Numbered from the stretch's first letter, positions 34,907-44,265 are shown. The stretch is 64,000 nucleotides of DNA from Siccirubricoccus phaeus (GCF_008360935.1 NZ_SRXO01000017.1:59086-123085), one strand, 5' to 3'. Translations and numbers: made by a program. The notes: a model not told the origin generated them from the sequence alone.

Positions 34907-35131
34907 ATGACCAAGCGCCAAGCCAACCAGCAGAAGAGCCTGCAAGCCTTCCTGGCCAAGAAGGCCGAGTTCGATGCCCTGCTGGCCGACCTGCAGCGGA
35001 TGAGCGCCGACCACTTCGGCGCCGATCCCGAGGACGTCCTCTGGGGCCAGGTCGGGAACCTGGAGTTCTACACGGAACAGATGCGGCGGGTGACCGACGC
35101 CTACTTCAAACGGGGCGAGCACGCCGAATAG
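34907..35131 (+). CDS. Small conserved phage protein (74 aa)
   Basis: Start MTKRQANQQK at 34907 preceded by GGAGAGCAGG; upstream ATGs at 34829 and 34886 are open but less well placed. A mostly helical, charged protein (AFLAKKAEFDALLADLQRMS, then FYTEQMRRVTDAYFKRG). No family recognised. It lies between the methyltransferases and a DUF3489 regulator. Confidence 0.55.
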   Translation: MTKRQANQQKSLQAFLAKKAEFDALLADLQRMSADHFGADPEDVLWGQVGNLEFYTEQMRRVTDAYFKRGEHAE

Positions 35132-35229
35132 GCGACCTTTCCCCCGCACTGCCCCGACCGGGTGCGCCCGGCGGGGCTCCCGGCCGTAGGGGGCCGGCGG
35201 TCGGCTCCCAGCAAGCCGGAGCCCCGATC

Positions 35230-36018
35230 ATGGCCCTTTCCGAGACCCAGCGCAGCATTCTCACCGCCGCCGCCCAGCACCCGCATGGCTTGGCGGAGCC
35301 GCCCGAGAAGCTGCCCGCCGCCGCCTGCGCCGCGGTGGGCAAGGCGCTGCTCAAGACTGACCTGGTGATCGCGGTCCACCGTCCGGATTACGAGGCGCGG
35401 GCGCTCTGGACGATCGACGGTGACAGCATGCTTCTCCGCATCACCGACGAGGGCCTGCGCGCCATTGGCCTGGACCCCGCCCAGCCCGCCACGGGTGCGG
35501 ACACGGCGCCGCCGGCGGAGGCGCCGCAGGCAGACCCCGCCCCGGCCGCCGAGGCGGCCCAGGCCGCGCCCTTGGCGGAGGACCTGGCCCTCTTGGACGA
35601 GGCCCTGGCCACGCCACTGCCGGCGCGCCGCGTCAGCCTGCGCGACGCCGCGCAGCGGGTGCTGAAGGCCTGGGATGACGAGGCCAATCAGCGCTACGAC
35701 CTGGCCGACGCCATCGAGGCGCTGCGCGGGATCCTGGCCAAGCCGGGCCGCGAGGCCCGCGACCCCGCCGCGCCGCGCAAGCCGCGCGAGGGGACGAAGC
35801 AGCAGCAGGTGCTGGCGCTGCTACGCCGGCCCGAGGGCGCCACGGTGGCGCAGATCGCCGAGGCGACCGGCTGGGCGCCGCACACAGTGCGGGGCTTCTT
35901 CGCCGGCCTGAAGAAGCGCCAGGGGATCGCGGTCGAGGTGCTGGAGCGCGTCCGCCAGGTCGGGCCGAACAAGGAGGGCGCGCGGGGGAGCTACACGATC
36001 TACAAGATCACCGGTTGA
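35230..36018 (+). CDS. DUF3489 HTH protein
   Basis: 262 residues with three parts: an N-terminal winged-helix-like domain (LSETQRSILTAAAQHPHG), an Ala/Pro-rich linker with a central helical segment, and a C-terminal DUF3489 HTH (KQQQVLALLRRPEGATVAQI, TGWAPHTVRGFFAGLKKRQG). DUF3489 proteins are DNA-binding and common in alphaproteobacterial prophages just upstream of the terminase genes. A role as late-operon regulator is inferred from location. Confidence 0.83.
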   Translation: MALSETQRSILTAAAQHPHGLAEPPEKLPAAACAAVGKALLKTDLVIAVHRPDYEARALWTIDGDSMLLRITDEGLRAIGLDPAQPATGADTAPPAEAPQADPAPAAEAAQAAPLAEDLALLDEALATPLPARRVSLRDAAQRVLKAWDDEANQRYDLADAIEALRGILAKPGREARDPAAPRKPREGTKQQQVLALLRRPEGATVAQIAEATGWAPHTVRGFFAGLKKRQGIAVEVLERVRQVGPNKEGARGSYTIYKITG

Positions 36019-36035
36019 TACAGCCGCTGAATCGA

Positions 36036-36302
36036 TCAGGGCTCGCCGGGCTGAGGCGAGCCCTCATTCTTTTTCGAGTGCTTCCGCTTCGGCTTCTGCC
36101 GATCGAGCGCTCCCAGCAATTCCGCCACCTCCCACTTCTGACGCTTCGCCGCTTTCAGCACACCGATGAGGACCCGCCGCGCATCGTCCATAATCGCACT
36201 CTCGGCAACGGGCGTTCCGCTATAGATCTCCTCGCGCTCCAGCACCTCCGCGGTCGCTGCCACTATCCTCTCTGGATCCTTCTCCGGCTCCTTCATCGAC
36301 AT
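36036..36302 (-). CDS. Small antisense protein upstream of terminase (88 aa)
   Basis: Minus-strand gene with GGAG 8 bases before the ATG at 36302. Charged, helical sequence (EKDPERIVAATAEVLEREEI, then DDARRVLIGVLKAAKRQKWE) and a Lys-rich tail QKPKRKHSKKNEG. Not recognised. It is the only leftward gene between the replication and packaging modules, and its GC content is slightly below that of its neighbours. Confidence 0.5.
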   Translation of the reverse strand: MSMKEPEKDPERIVAATAEVLEREEIYSGTPVAESAIMDDARRVLIGVLKAAKRQKWEVAELLGALDRQKPKRKHSKKNEGSPQPGEP

Positions 36303-36442
36303 CGGGCTACTCCACGCAGGTAGACGCGATCATGCATTGCGCCGGATGCGGCGTGCAGCAGCAATCCGTCGCATCGCACGGCATCATCAAACACCGTTGA
36401 CGAGGCCCGCATCATCGTCGCGCACGGCGGGAGGTCGCCGCC

Positions 36443-36955
36443 ATGCCGGAACTGACCCCATCCACCCGCGAGGCCGCCAGGCGTATCGGCATCAGCGAGA
36501 CCGCGCTGCGCAAGGCCGAGGGCAGCGGCCGCATCGCCCGCGAGTCGGACGGCCAGTGGGACATCGATAAGACCCGCCGCCGGCTGGTGGAGACCGCGGA
36601 TCCGCACCGCTCACCGCTCGCAGCGGGTGCTGGCACCGAGGGTACGCCCTATGCCCGACTGAAGGTCGCGCAGCTCGCGCTGAAGGTGGAGGCGCAGCGG
36701 CTTGCCCTTGACGAGAACAAGCGCCGGCTGCTCGATGTCGCCGAGGCCAACGCCACGATCGACGAGATCGCCGGCGCGATGCGCGACGCGCTGCTGAACT
36801 GGCCCGCCCGCGTCTCGGGGCTGATCGCCGCGGAACTGAACGTCGACCCGCACCTGCTGCAGACCATCCTGCAGCAGCACGTCGCTGACCTGCTGACGGA
36901 GGCCGCCGATCGCTTCGATCCCTCAGGCCTCGGAGATCGGGCCGCGAACCCGTGA
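36443..36955 (+). CDS. Terminase small subunit (Nu1-like)
   Basis: 170 residues. N-terminal winged HTH (STREAARRIGISETALRKAE, GQWDIDKTRRRL), a middle coiled segment (LKVAQLALKVEAQRLALDEN) and the C-terminal helix region, as in Nu1-type small terminases, which recognise the cos/pac site and hand DNA to the large subunit. It lies 4 bases before the large-subunit start. GGAGG precedes the ATG at 36443. Confidence 0.8.
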   Translation: MPELTPSTREAARRIGISETALRKAEGSGRIARESDGQWDIDKTRRRLVETADPHRSPLAAGAGTEGTPYARLKVAQLALKVEAQRLALDENKRRLLDVAEANATIDEIAGAMRDALLNWPARVSGLIAAELNVDPHLLQTILQQHVADLLTEAADRFDPSGLGDRAANP

Positions 36956-36959
36956 GCAT

Positions 36960-38879
36960 GTGCGCCGGCGCGCGGGCAGCATGCTCCGCCCACCGCCACA
37001 GCTCACCGTGTCGCAGTGGGCGGAGCGGCACCGGATCCTTGGTTCGCGTGCTTCGTCCGAACCCGGCCCCTGGCGGACCAGCCGGACCCCGTATCTCCGG
37101 GAGGTGATGGACGCGCTGTCCGCGGTGCATCCGGCCCGCCGCATCGTGTTCATGAAGGGTGCCCAGGTCGGCGCCACCGAGAGCGGCAATTGCTGGCTCG
37201 GCTATATCCTGCACCACGTGCCGGCGCCGGTACTGGCGGTGCAGCCGACCGTCGAGCTGGCCAAGCGCTTCTCGCGCCAGCGCATCGACCCCTTGCTGGA
37301 GGAAACCCCGGCGCTGCGGGAGCGGGTCGCCCCGGCCCGCGCGCGGGACAGCGGCAACACCCTGCTGTCGAAGGAATTCCCCGGCGGCATCCTGGTGCTG
37401 ACCGGCGCCAACAGCGCGGTCGGCCTGCGCTCGATGACGGCGCGCTTCTTGTTCCTTGACGAGGTGGACGCCTATCCGGGCGACGTCGAGGGCGAGGGTG
37501 ACCCGATCGCGCTTGCCGAAGCCCGGGCCCGCACCTTCGGCTGGCGGCGTAAGGCCTTCCTGGTCTCGACCCCGACCATCGCCGGGCGCAGTCGGATCGA
37601 GCGGGAGTACCAGGCGTCCGACCAGCGCCGCTATTTCGTGCCCTGTCCCCACTGCGGCGAGATGCAGTGGCTGCGGTTCGAGCGGCTCCGTTGGGAGAGG
37701 GGCAACCCGCGCTCGGTCCGCTACCACTGCGAGGCGTGCGACGAGGGGATCGAGGAGCACCACAAGACAGCCATGCTGGCCGGCGGCCAGTGGCGCCCTA
37801 CGGCGGTGCCCGAGGACCCGCACACGGTCGGCTTTCACATCTCGGCGCTCTACTCGCCGGTGGGCTGGCTGTCCTGGGAGCAGATCGCCCGCGATTGGGA
37901 GGCGGCGCAGGGCAAGCCCGAGGACCTGAAGACCTTCCGGAACACCGTGCTGGGCGAGACCTGGCAGGAGCAGGGCGAGGCGCCGGATTGGGAGCGGCTG
38001 GTCGAGCGCCGGGAGGATTTTCGGATGGGAGTGGTGCCCGCCGGCGCCCTCTGCCTCACCGCTGGCATCGACGTGCAGGACGACCGCCTTGAGTGCGACG
38101 TCTGGGGCTGGGCCGAGGGGTACACCTCTTGGTTGGTCGACCACGTCGTGATCCCCGGCAGCCCGCGCGAGCGCGAGCCCTGGGACGCGTTGGTGAAGGT
38201 GCTGGTCCGGGACTGGCCGCGCCAGGGCGGCGGCACCATGCGGATCGCCAAGGTCTGCGTCGACACCGGCGGGCGGGACACCGCGGCGGTCTATGGTCAC
38301 CTCCGCCGGCTTCGGGATCCGCGGATCGCGCCGACCAAGGGCGTCGAGGGCTGGAACCGGGCGCAGCCGGTGCAGGGGCCGACGCCGGTCGATGCGCTGG
38401 TCGATGGCCGCAAGCTCCGCCGTGGCCTGAAGCTGTGGACCGTCTCGGTCTCGACCTGGAAGGCTGATCTGTATCGCCGGCTCTGGCTCGGCCGCGGCGA
38501 CGCCGAGGCGTTCCCGCCCGGCTGGGTGCACCTGCCGCAGGGCATCGAGGCCGAGTGGGTGAAGCAGCTGGTCGCCGAGCAGCTGCGTAGCGTGAAGGAC
38601 CGGCGCGGCTTCGCCCGGCAGGAATGGGCCAAGCTGCGGGAGAGGAACGAGGCGCTGGACTGCGCCGTGCTGGCCCGCGCCGCGCTCTGGCTGCTCGGCG
38701 CCGACCGCTACGGCGAGCGCTTCTGGGCCAGGCTGCGGGAGGAGGTGGCGAATGCGCCGCTCACGGTCACCACACCACCTGCTGCGCCGCTGCCGGAAGC
38801 CCCGGAACCGCCGCCCGCGGCACCGGAACCGCTGCGGCCACGCGGCTGGCTGACATCGCGTGGCGGCTGGCTGCGCTGA
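36960..38879 (+). CDS. Terminase large subunit, GpA family
   Basis: 639 residues from the GTG at 36960; an ATG at 36981 is an alternative. The ATPase core has the Walker A-like FMKGAQVGATES (about 63), LTGANSAVGLRS and Walker B RFLFLDEVDAYPG (about 163). A CPHCG...CEACD zinc-like pair is near residue 225-260. The nuclease domain shows LTAGIDVQDDRLE and KVCVDTGGRDT, the metal-binding Asp residues. The GpA family (PF05876) works with Nu1-type small subunits and lambda-type portals, consistent with cos packaging. Confidence 0.93.
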   Translation: MRRRAGSMLRPPPQLTVSQWAERHRILGSRASSEPGPWRTSRTPYLREVMDALSAVHPARRIVFMKGAQVGATESGNCWLGYILHHVPAPVLAVQPTVELAKRFSRQRIDPLLEETPALRERVAPARARDSGNTLLSKEFPGGILVLTGANSAVGLRSMTARFLFLDEVDAYPGDVEGEGDPIALAEARARTFGWRRKAFLVSTPTIAGRSRIEREYQASDQRRYFVPCPHCGEMQWLRFERLRWERGNPRSVRYHCEACDEGIEEHHKTAMLAGGQWRPTAVPEDPHTVGFHISALYSPVGWLSWEQIARDWEAAQGKPEDLKTFRNTVLGETWQEQGEAPDWERLVERREDFRMGVVPAGALCLTAGIDVQDDRLECDVWGWAEGYTSWLVDHVVIPGSPREREPWDALVKVLVRDWPRQGGGTMRIAKVCVDTGGRDTAAVYGHLRRLRDPRIAPTKGVEGWNRAQPVQGPTPVDALVDGRKLRRGLKLWTVSVSTWKADLYRRLWLGRGDAEAFPPGWVHLPQGIEAEWVKQLVAEQLRSVKDRRGFARQEWAKLRERNEALDCAVLARAALWLLGADRYGERFWARLREEVANAPLTVTTPPAAPLPEAPEPPPAAPEPLRPRGWLTSRGGWLR

Positions 38880-38891
38880 GGATCGTACTCG

Positions 38892-39125
38892 ATGAACCCT
38901 GACGTCCTCGCCTGGGCGCTGGCCCGGCCTGCGGGCGACCGCTGGCGCGGCCTGGCGGACGCCTTCGCTGGCGGCACCACGCGCGTGACCTTCGACGGCC
39001 GCACCGTCGAATACCGTTCGCTGGATGAGATCGCTCGTGCACTGTCCGCCGGCCATGCCGCGGAGAACGCCACGGCACGTCGCCCAGGCACCACGCTGGC
39101 GTCCTTCTCGCGGGGCAGCGCATGA
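38892..39125 (+). CDS. Head-tail joining protein gpW-like
   Basis: 77 residues, between terminase and portal as in lambda. The core TTRVTFDGRTVEYRSLDEIA matches the beta-hairpin of gpW-like proteins (V-x-F-x-GR-x-VEY). gpW completes the head at the connector so that the tail can join. GAGGATC lies 11 bases before the ATG. The stop overlaps the portal start by 4 bases. Confidence 0.82.
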   Translation: MNPDVLAWALARPAGDRWRGLADAFAGGTTRVTFDGRTVEYRSLDEIARALSAGHAAENATARRPGTTLASFSRGSA

Positions 39126-40612
39126 ATCCCTGGCGATGGTTCTGGAACGTCGTGCGGGGCTATGCCGCGGCGCAGGACAGCCGCGCCTCGGCCTGGGCGC
39201 CCGCGGGTGGCAGCGCCAATGCCGAGGTCGGCGCCGCCGCGGCCACCGTCGCCCGGCGGGCCCGCGACGCGGTCCGCAACGACCCGTATGCCGCGCGCAT
39301 CGTCGACCTCTGGACCGGCAATGCGGTCGGCGCCGGCATCACCACCCGCTGGCCAGACCGGGCGCATGCGGAGGCCTGGCGCCGCTGGGCCGAGGGCACC
39401 GGCTGCGACGCCGAGGGCCGGCTCGACCTCGCCGGCCTGCAGGCCCTGGTCATGCGGGCGGTGGTCGAGAGCGGCGAGTGCTTCGTCCGGCTGCTGCCGG
39501 CCGAGGTCAGCCCGGCCAACCCGGTCGGCCTCCGGCTGCAGGTGCTAGAGAGCGACCATCTCGACACGGCGCGGAACGGCCGGGTCGAGGGCCGGCCGAC
39601 CCTGCAGGGCATTGCCCTGGGCGAGACTGGGGAGCCGGTGGCTTACTGGCTGTACCGGGTGCATCCGGGCGCGTCCTGGCTGCTGCCCTCCGGCGGTCGG
39701 CTGCAGAGCGAGCCAGTGCCGGCCAGGGACGTGCTGCACATCTACCGCAAGCGTCGGCCTGGACAGCTGCGCGACGTCTCCTGGCTGGCGCCGGTGCTGA
39801 CCCGGCTGCGCGACCTCGGTGACTACGAGGCCGCCCTGCTGATGAAGGCCAAGATCGAGGCCTGCCTCGCCGCGGTAGTCTCGGAGGACGGTGAGGAAGC
39901 CCTGACCGGCGCCGCGGCCGGGCTGCTGCGGGATGCGCAGGGCCGCGCCGTCGAGAGCTTCGAGCCGGGGATGATCCTCTACCGCCGCGGGATGGGCAGC
40001 GTGGAGGTGGTGAACCCGAGCGGAGGGGGATCGCACGCCGCCTTTGCCCGCCGGGCGTTGGAGGCCGCCGCGGTCGGCACCGGCCTGACCTACGACCAGG
40101 TCTCGGGCGACCTGACCCAGGCCAACTACTCCTCGCTGCGCGCCGGCAAGATCGAGTTCCGCCGGCTCTGCGAGCAGGTCCAGTACGGCATGCTGATCCC
40201 GATGCTGGTCCGGCCCATCGCCGAGCGCTTTCACCAGCAGGGCGCGCTGCTCGGGCTGTGGGAACCGGACATGCCGGCCGAGGTCAGCCATGTGCCGCCG
40301 GCGCACGAAATGATCGACCCGCTGAAGGACACCACCGCGCTGATCGCCCAGGTACGGGCCGGCTTCGTGCCGCAGCCCGAGGCGGTAGGCGCCTTCGGCT
40401 ACGACTTCCGCCAGGCGGTCGAGCTGATCCGCGAAGCGAATGCCTTGCTCGACGACGCCGGCCTCGCCCTCGACACCGACCCGCGCCGGGTCGCCAAGTC
40501 CGGCAGTGCCCAGGACGCGGCGCAGCTCGCCGCCATCGAGATCGCCGCCACCGGCGCCGCCGCCCCACCGCGGCCCGAGCCGGCCGCCGCAGCAGCAGGA
40601 GCACAGCCATGA
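39122..40612 (+). CDS. Phage portal protein, lambda family
   Basis: 496 residues. Typical lambda-type portal features: VARRARDAVRNDPYAARIVD near the N-terminus, VLHIYRKRRPGQLRDVSWLA in the middle, AAAVGTGLTYDQVSGDLTQANYSS at about 315-335, and EVSHVPPAHEMIDPLKDTTA. It forms the dodecameric DNA channel at one capsid vertex and is the binding site for terminase and connector. The Ala/Pro-rich C-terminus ends at an ATGA overlap with the next gene. Confidence 0.92.
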   Translation: MNPWRWFWNVVRGYAAAQDSRASAWAPAGGSANAEVGAAAATVARRARDAVRNDPYAARIVDLWTGNAVGAGITTRWPDRAHAEAWRRWAEGTGCDAEGRLDLAGLQALVMRAVVESGECFVRLLPAEVSPANPVGLRLQVLESDHLDTARNGRVEGRPTLQGIALGETGEPVAYWLYRVHPGASWLLPSGGRLQSEPVPARDVLHIYRKRRPGQLRDVSWLAPVLTRLRDLGDYEAALLMKAKIEACLAAVVSEDGEEALTGAAAGLLRDAQGRAVESFEPGMILYRRGMGSVEVVNPSGGGSHAAFARRALEAAAVGTGLTYDQVSGDLTQANYSSLRAGKIEFRRLCEQVQYGMLIPMLVRPIAERFHQQGALLGLWEPDMPAEVSHVPPAHEMIDPLKDTTALIAQVRAGFVPQPEAVGAFGYDFRQAVELIREANALLDDAGLALDTDPRRVAKSGSAQDAAQLAAIEIAATGAAAPPRPEPAAAAAGAQP

Positions 40613-42102
40613 CCGCGGGCGCCTACGACTGGGCGGACGACATGCTCAAGATCAAGAGCATGCAGAAGAAGTTCCGCGACAGCTTCAACGGCACGGAGGT
40701 CAATCCGGCCCGCTGGGAGGTCGCGGCTACCGGCTCCGGCATGATCGCCACCGTCGCCGACGGCACGCTCACCGTCTCCACCGGCACGGTGCTCGATGAC
40801 GAGCTGGTGCTGACCACCCGGCAGAGCTTCACCATCCCGCTGCGGGTGATGGTGGCGCTGAACCTGAGCCAGCGCATCGCCGGCCAGTCGGTCTGGCTGG
40901 AGCTGGTCAGCGTCGATCCCGCAACCGGCCTGCCGGACGGGCGTGGTGTCGCCGCCTGGCGGCTCGACGGTACCAGCCCGACGCTGGCCAACTACGAGGT
41001 GGGGAGCGAGGGGGCGCCGCGGCTGGCCAGCGCCTCGGCCTCGACCATCCCGACCACCGCGCCCGCCGGCTGGTCGGTGCTGGAACTCGAGCCGACCAAT
41101 GACGAGTGCTGGTTCCACGGCCGGCTCATCGACAACACCGCCGCCCGCTCGAACTCCTACGTCCGCCACCAGCAGATTCCGGAGCCGAACGCCGCCTACC
41201 GCTTCCGGATCCGGGTGCGGAACCGGCAGTTCGTCAACGGCATCTCGGCAGTGGCCAACAACGGCTCCGGCCTGGTGCGGATCACCCGCGCCGCGCACGG
41301 CTTCACCACCGGCGACAACGTCACCGTGGCGGATGTCTCCGGCGTGCCGGGCGCAAACGGCACCTTCACCATCACGGTGATCGACGCCAACACCTTCGAC
41401 CTGGTCGGCTCGGCCTTCTCCGGCGCCTACGTCAACACCGGCTGGGCTTCGGTCTCGCGCAACCTGGCGCCGGCTTCCAGCACCGATGTGAAGGTGCAGT
41501 TCGTCACCATCGCCGACTACGCCGAGCTCACTACCGAGATCACCGCCGGCCGCGGCCAGTCCGTCGCCGGCCAGGGGCTTGGGGTCAACGTGCTCAGCAC
41601 CGTCGCCCCGGGCGTGACGCCGGTGGGCGGTCAGGCCCGCAACACCAGCGGCGCGCTGCCGGTGCTGGCGGCGACCGGCTATTCGGCGAACCCCTCGGCG
41701 GTGACGACCGGCCGCGGCGTCGACCTGCTGGCGACGCTGATCGGTGCGCTGGTGACCAAGCCCTACGCCATCCCGGAGGCGGACTGGCAGTACGCGGCGG
41801 CCGCGGGCGGGATCACCAACACCACCGACGTCGCCATCAAGGCCGCCGCCGCGGCCGGCATCCGCAACTACGTCACCTCGATCGATGTCCGGAACGCCCA
41901 CGCCACGGTGGCGACCGAGGTGGTGATCAAGGACGGCGCGACCGTGATCTGGCGGCAGCTGCTGCCGGCGGCGATGCCGGCGCCGGTCGAGATCACCTTC
42001 CCGACGCCGCTCAAGGGCAGCGCGGCCACCGCGCTGAACGTTGCCTGCCTGACCACCGGCGCGCAGGTCTACGTCAACGCCCAGGGCTTCAGCGCGCCCT
42101 GA
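40609..42102 (+). CDS. Virion-associated beta-rich protein with FCCH-like domain
   Basis: 497 residues, translated directly after the portal. The opening WADDMLKIKSMQKKFRDSFN is helical; the rest is beta-rich and Thr/Gly/Ala-rich, typical of structural proteins. Around residues 220-285, GLVRITRAAHGFTTGDNVTV and ANGTFTITVIDANTFDLVG resemble the FCCH-type fold (PF16190) seen in phage structural proteins. The C-terminal 120 residues contain DVRNAHATVATEVVIKDGAT, a jelly-roll-like pattern. Probably a head or neck decoration/fibre; the exact location is unknown. Confidence 0.65.
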   Translation: MTAGAYDWADDMLKIKSMQKKFRDSFNGTEVNPARWEVAATGSGMIATVADGTLTVSTGTVLDDELVLTTRQSFTIPLRVMVALNLSQRIAGQSVWLELVSVDPATGLPDGRGVAAWRLDGTSPTLANYEVGSEGAPRLASASASTIPTTAPAGWSVLELEPTNDECWFHGRLIDNTAARSNSYVRHQQIPEPNAAYRFRIRVRNRQFVNGISAVANNGSGLVRITRAAHGFTTGDNVTVADVSGVPGANGTFTITVIDANTFDLVGSAFSGAYVNTGWASVSRNLAPASSTDVKVQFVTIADYAELTTEITAGRGQSVAGQGLGVNVLSTVAPGVTPVGGQARNTSGALPVLAATGYSANPSAVTTGRGVDLLATLIGALVTKPYAIPEADWQYAAAAGGITNTTDVAIKAAAAAGIRNYVTSIDVRNAHATVATEVVIKDGATVIWRQLLPAAMPAPVEITFPTPLKGSAATALNVACLTTGAQVYVNAQGFSAP

Positions 42103-42128
42103 GGCGCGGCCCACAGCACGGATCCAGC

Positions 42129-44189
42129 ATGACCGAGACGATCGAACCGGGCGCGGGAGACCCCGCGCCGGACACCCCTGCCGTGCCGATCGTGGCGCAG
42201 CGTGCCCTGGCCGCGCCGGCCACCGTGGACCGGGCGGCCCGAACCGTCGAGGTGGTCTGGTCCACCGGCGCCCGGGCCCGAAACCACGTAGTCGGGCTCG
42301 GCGCCATCACCGAGGAGCTCGACATGCGCCCCGAGGCGGTGCGCATGGACGGGCTGCGCTCGGGCCGCGCCCCGGTGCTCGATGCCCACCGGCGTGGCGG
42401 CGCCCGCGACGTGCTCGGCCGGGTGGTGGCCGCCCGCCTCGAAGGGGGCCGCGGCTACGCCATGCTGCAGTTCAGCACCGCGGCCGATGTCGAGCCGGTC
42501 TGGCAGCGGGTGGCCGACGGCACGCTGCGGGCGGTCAGCGTCGGCTACCGGGTGCACCGCTACGAGCCGGTGCCCGACCCTGTCACCGGTCAGACCGTCC
42601 ACCGCGCGGTGGATTGGGAGCCCTTCGAGATCTCCGTCGTGCCGGTCCCGATCGACCCGGCCGCCGCGGTGCGGGGCGAGGGAGACCAGCGCGCGCCCGC
42701 CACCGCCTACGAACCCCCCCTGCCCAACGAGGAGCCCCGCATGCCCGAGACCACGCCGCCCCTGCCGGCGGCCGACCCGCTGCCGCCCACCACCTCGCCC
42801 CAGGAGCCCAGCGTGACGGCCACGCCCACGCCTGCGCCCGAGCCGACCCGTGCTGCGCCGCCTGCCGCGGATCTCGATGCCGTGCGCGCCGAGGCCGAGC
42901 GCGCCGCCATCGAGCGCCTCGCCGCCTACGACACGGTGCTGGCCGGGGCGCGTGGCCTGCTGGCCGAGGACCTGCTCGATGGTCTGCGCCAGACCGCCAT
43001 CCGCGACCGCATCGCTCCCGAGGTGCTGCGCGGCCGGCTCTGGGAGGCCTTCACCCGCGGCACGCCGCGCCCCTCCATCCCCGCCCGGCCTGAGACCGGT
43101 CCGGCCAATGACGATCCGGCGGTGCTGATCGACGCCATGGCCGAGGCGCTTGCCGCCCGCTCCATGCCCGGCTACCAGCCGCAGGGAAGTGGCCGGCATG
43201 CCGAGTTCCTGGGCTGGCGGCCTTCCGACATGGTGGGCGAGCTGCTCCGGGCCCGAGGCGAGCGCAACGTGCCGCGCAACCCGACCCTGCTGGCCGAGCG
43301 CGCCTTCCACACCACCTCCGACTTCCCGCTGCTGCTCTCGGCCGCGGCCAACAAGATGCTGCTCGCGGCCTATGCGCCGGCGGCGCCCAGCTACCGGCAG
43401 ATCTTCCTCCGCCGCGACTTCCGCGACTTCAAGCCGCACCGCCACCTCCGGGTCGGCGACTTCCCGACCCTGCTGCCGCTGCTGGAGAACGGCGAGATCC
43501 AGGCCGGCACCATGTCCGAGAGCCAGGAGATCGTCCTGCTGCAGACCTTCGCCCGCCGGATCCGGGTCACCCGGCCGATGCTGGTGAACGACGACCTCGG
43601 TGCCTTCACTGATTTCGCCGCGATGATCGGGCGGCGGGTGGCCGACTTCGAGAACGCCACCGCCTACGGCCTGCTGAACTCGGCCAATGGCGATGGCCCG
43701 ACGCTCACCACCGGCAATGCTGCGGTGTTCGGCACCGGCGCGGCGCGCGCCAACAAGGCAAGCGCGGGCACCGCGCTCGACCTGCCGAACCTGGCGGCCG
43801 GCCGTGCTGCGATCATGAAGCAGAAGACCCTGGACGGCCTGCCGATCGCGGTCGGCTCCTCCATGCGCCTGCTGGTCGGGCCGAACCAGGAGCTCGCGGC
43901 ACGGCAGCTGACCGTGTCGGTGGGGGCGAGCCAGACCTCGAACGTCAACATCTACGCCGGTTTCGTGCAGCCTTTGGTCGAGCCGCTGATCCAGGCGAAC
44001 CGCTGGTACCTGTTCTCCGACCCGGTCAGCGCGCCTGTTTACGTCTATGGCTACCTGAACGGCGCCGAGGGACCGCAGGTCACCACCGGGCCCGTGTCGG
44101 GCGTCGATGGCGTCGAGGTCTCGGTGATCTTCGACTTCGGCGTCGGCGCCATCGACTGGCGCGGCGCCTGGTTCAACCCCGGCACCTGA
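42129..44189 (+). CDS. Prohead protease-major capsid fusion protein
   Basis: 686 residues. Residues 25-190 are a U35/S78-type prohead serine protease with probable active-site His in APVLDAHRRGG (about 85) and Ser in LRAVSVGYRVHR (about 136). A Pro-rich linker (200-245) and a helical scaffold-like stretch (LDAVRAEAERAAIERLAAYD) follow. The last 340 residues are a Mu gpT/HK97-type capsid (FHTTSDFPLLLSAAANKMLL, PLVEPLIQANRWYLFSDPV). In most phages protease, scaffold and capsid are separate; here they are made 1:1 and must be separated by self-cleavage. No internal stop or frameshift is seen. Confidence 0.87.
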   Translation: MTETIEPGAGDPAPDTPAVPIVAQRALAAPATVDRAARTVEVVWSTGARARNHVVGLGAITEELDMRPEAVRMDGLRSGRAPVLDAHRRGGARDVLGRVVAARLEGGRGYAMLQFSTAADVEPVWQRVADGTLRAVSVGYRVHRYEPVPDPVTGQTVHRAVDWEPFEISVVPVPIDPAAAVRGEGDQRAPATAYEPPLPNEEPRMPETTPPLPAADPLPPTTSPQEPSVTATPTPAPEPTRAAPPAADLDAVRAEAERAAIERLAAYDTVLAGARGLLAEDLLDGLRQTAIRDRIAPEVLRGRLWEAFTRGTPRPSIPARPETGPANDDPAVLIDAMAEALAARSMPGYQPQGSGRHAEFLGWRPSDMVGELLRARGERNVPRNPTLLAERAFHTTSDFPLLLSAAANKMLLAAYAPAAPSYRQIFLRRDFRDFKPHRHLRVGDFPTLLPLLENGEIQAGTMSESQEIVLLQTFARRIRVTRPMLVNDDLGAFTDFAAMIGRRVADFENATAYGLLNSANGDGPTLTTGNAAVFGTGAARANKASAGTALDLPNLAAGRAAIMKQKTLDGLPIAVGSSMRLLVGPNQELAARQLTVSVGASQTSNVNIYAGFVQPLVEPLIQANRWYLFSDPVSAPVYVYGYLNGAEGPQVTTGPVSGVDGVEVSVIFDFGVGAIDWRGAWFNPGT

Positions 44190-44221
44190 TCCCCACCACC
44201 CTGACAACCTGACCGCACGCG

Positions 44222-44240
44222 GGGCGCCCATCGGGCGCCC
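44222..44240 (+). terminator. Perfect hairpin between capsid and cement genes
   Basis: Stem GGGCGCCC/GGGCGCCC with loop ATC, 33 bases after the capsid stop and followed by TTCGTGTTTC. It may act as a partial terminator or mRNA-stabilising structure that raises capsid expression over downstream genes. Confidence 0.6.
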
Positions 44241-44265
44241 TTCGTGTTTCTGAGGACCTGCTCTC

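Noticed and set aside
36492..39056. 854-codon open frame on the minus strand opposite small and large terminase
   Set aside because: A shadow produced by high GC3 on the true strand: composition is Arg/Gly/His/Pro-rich, there is no ribosome site, and the opposite strand carries well-recognised terminase motifs.
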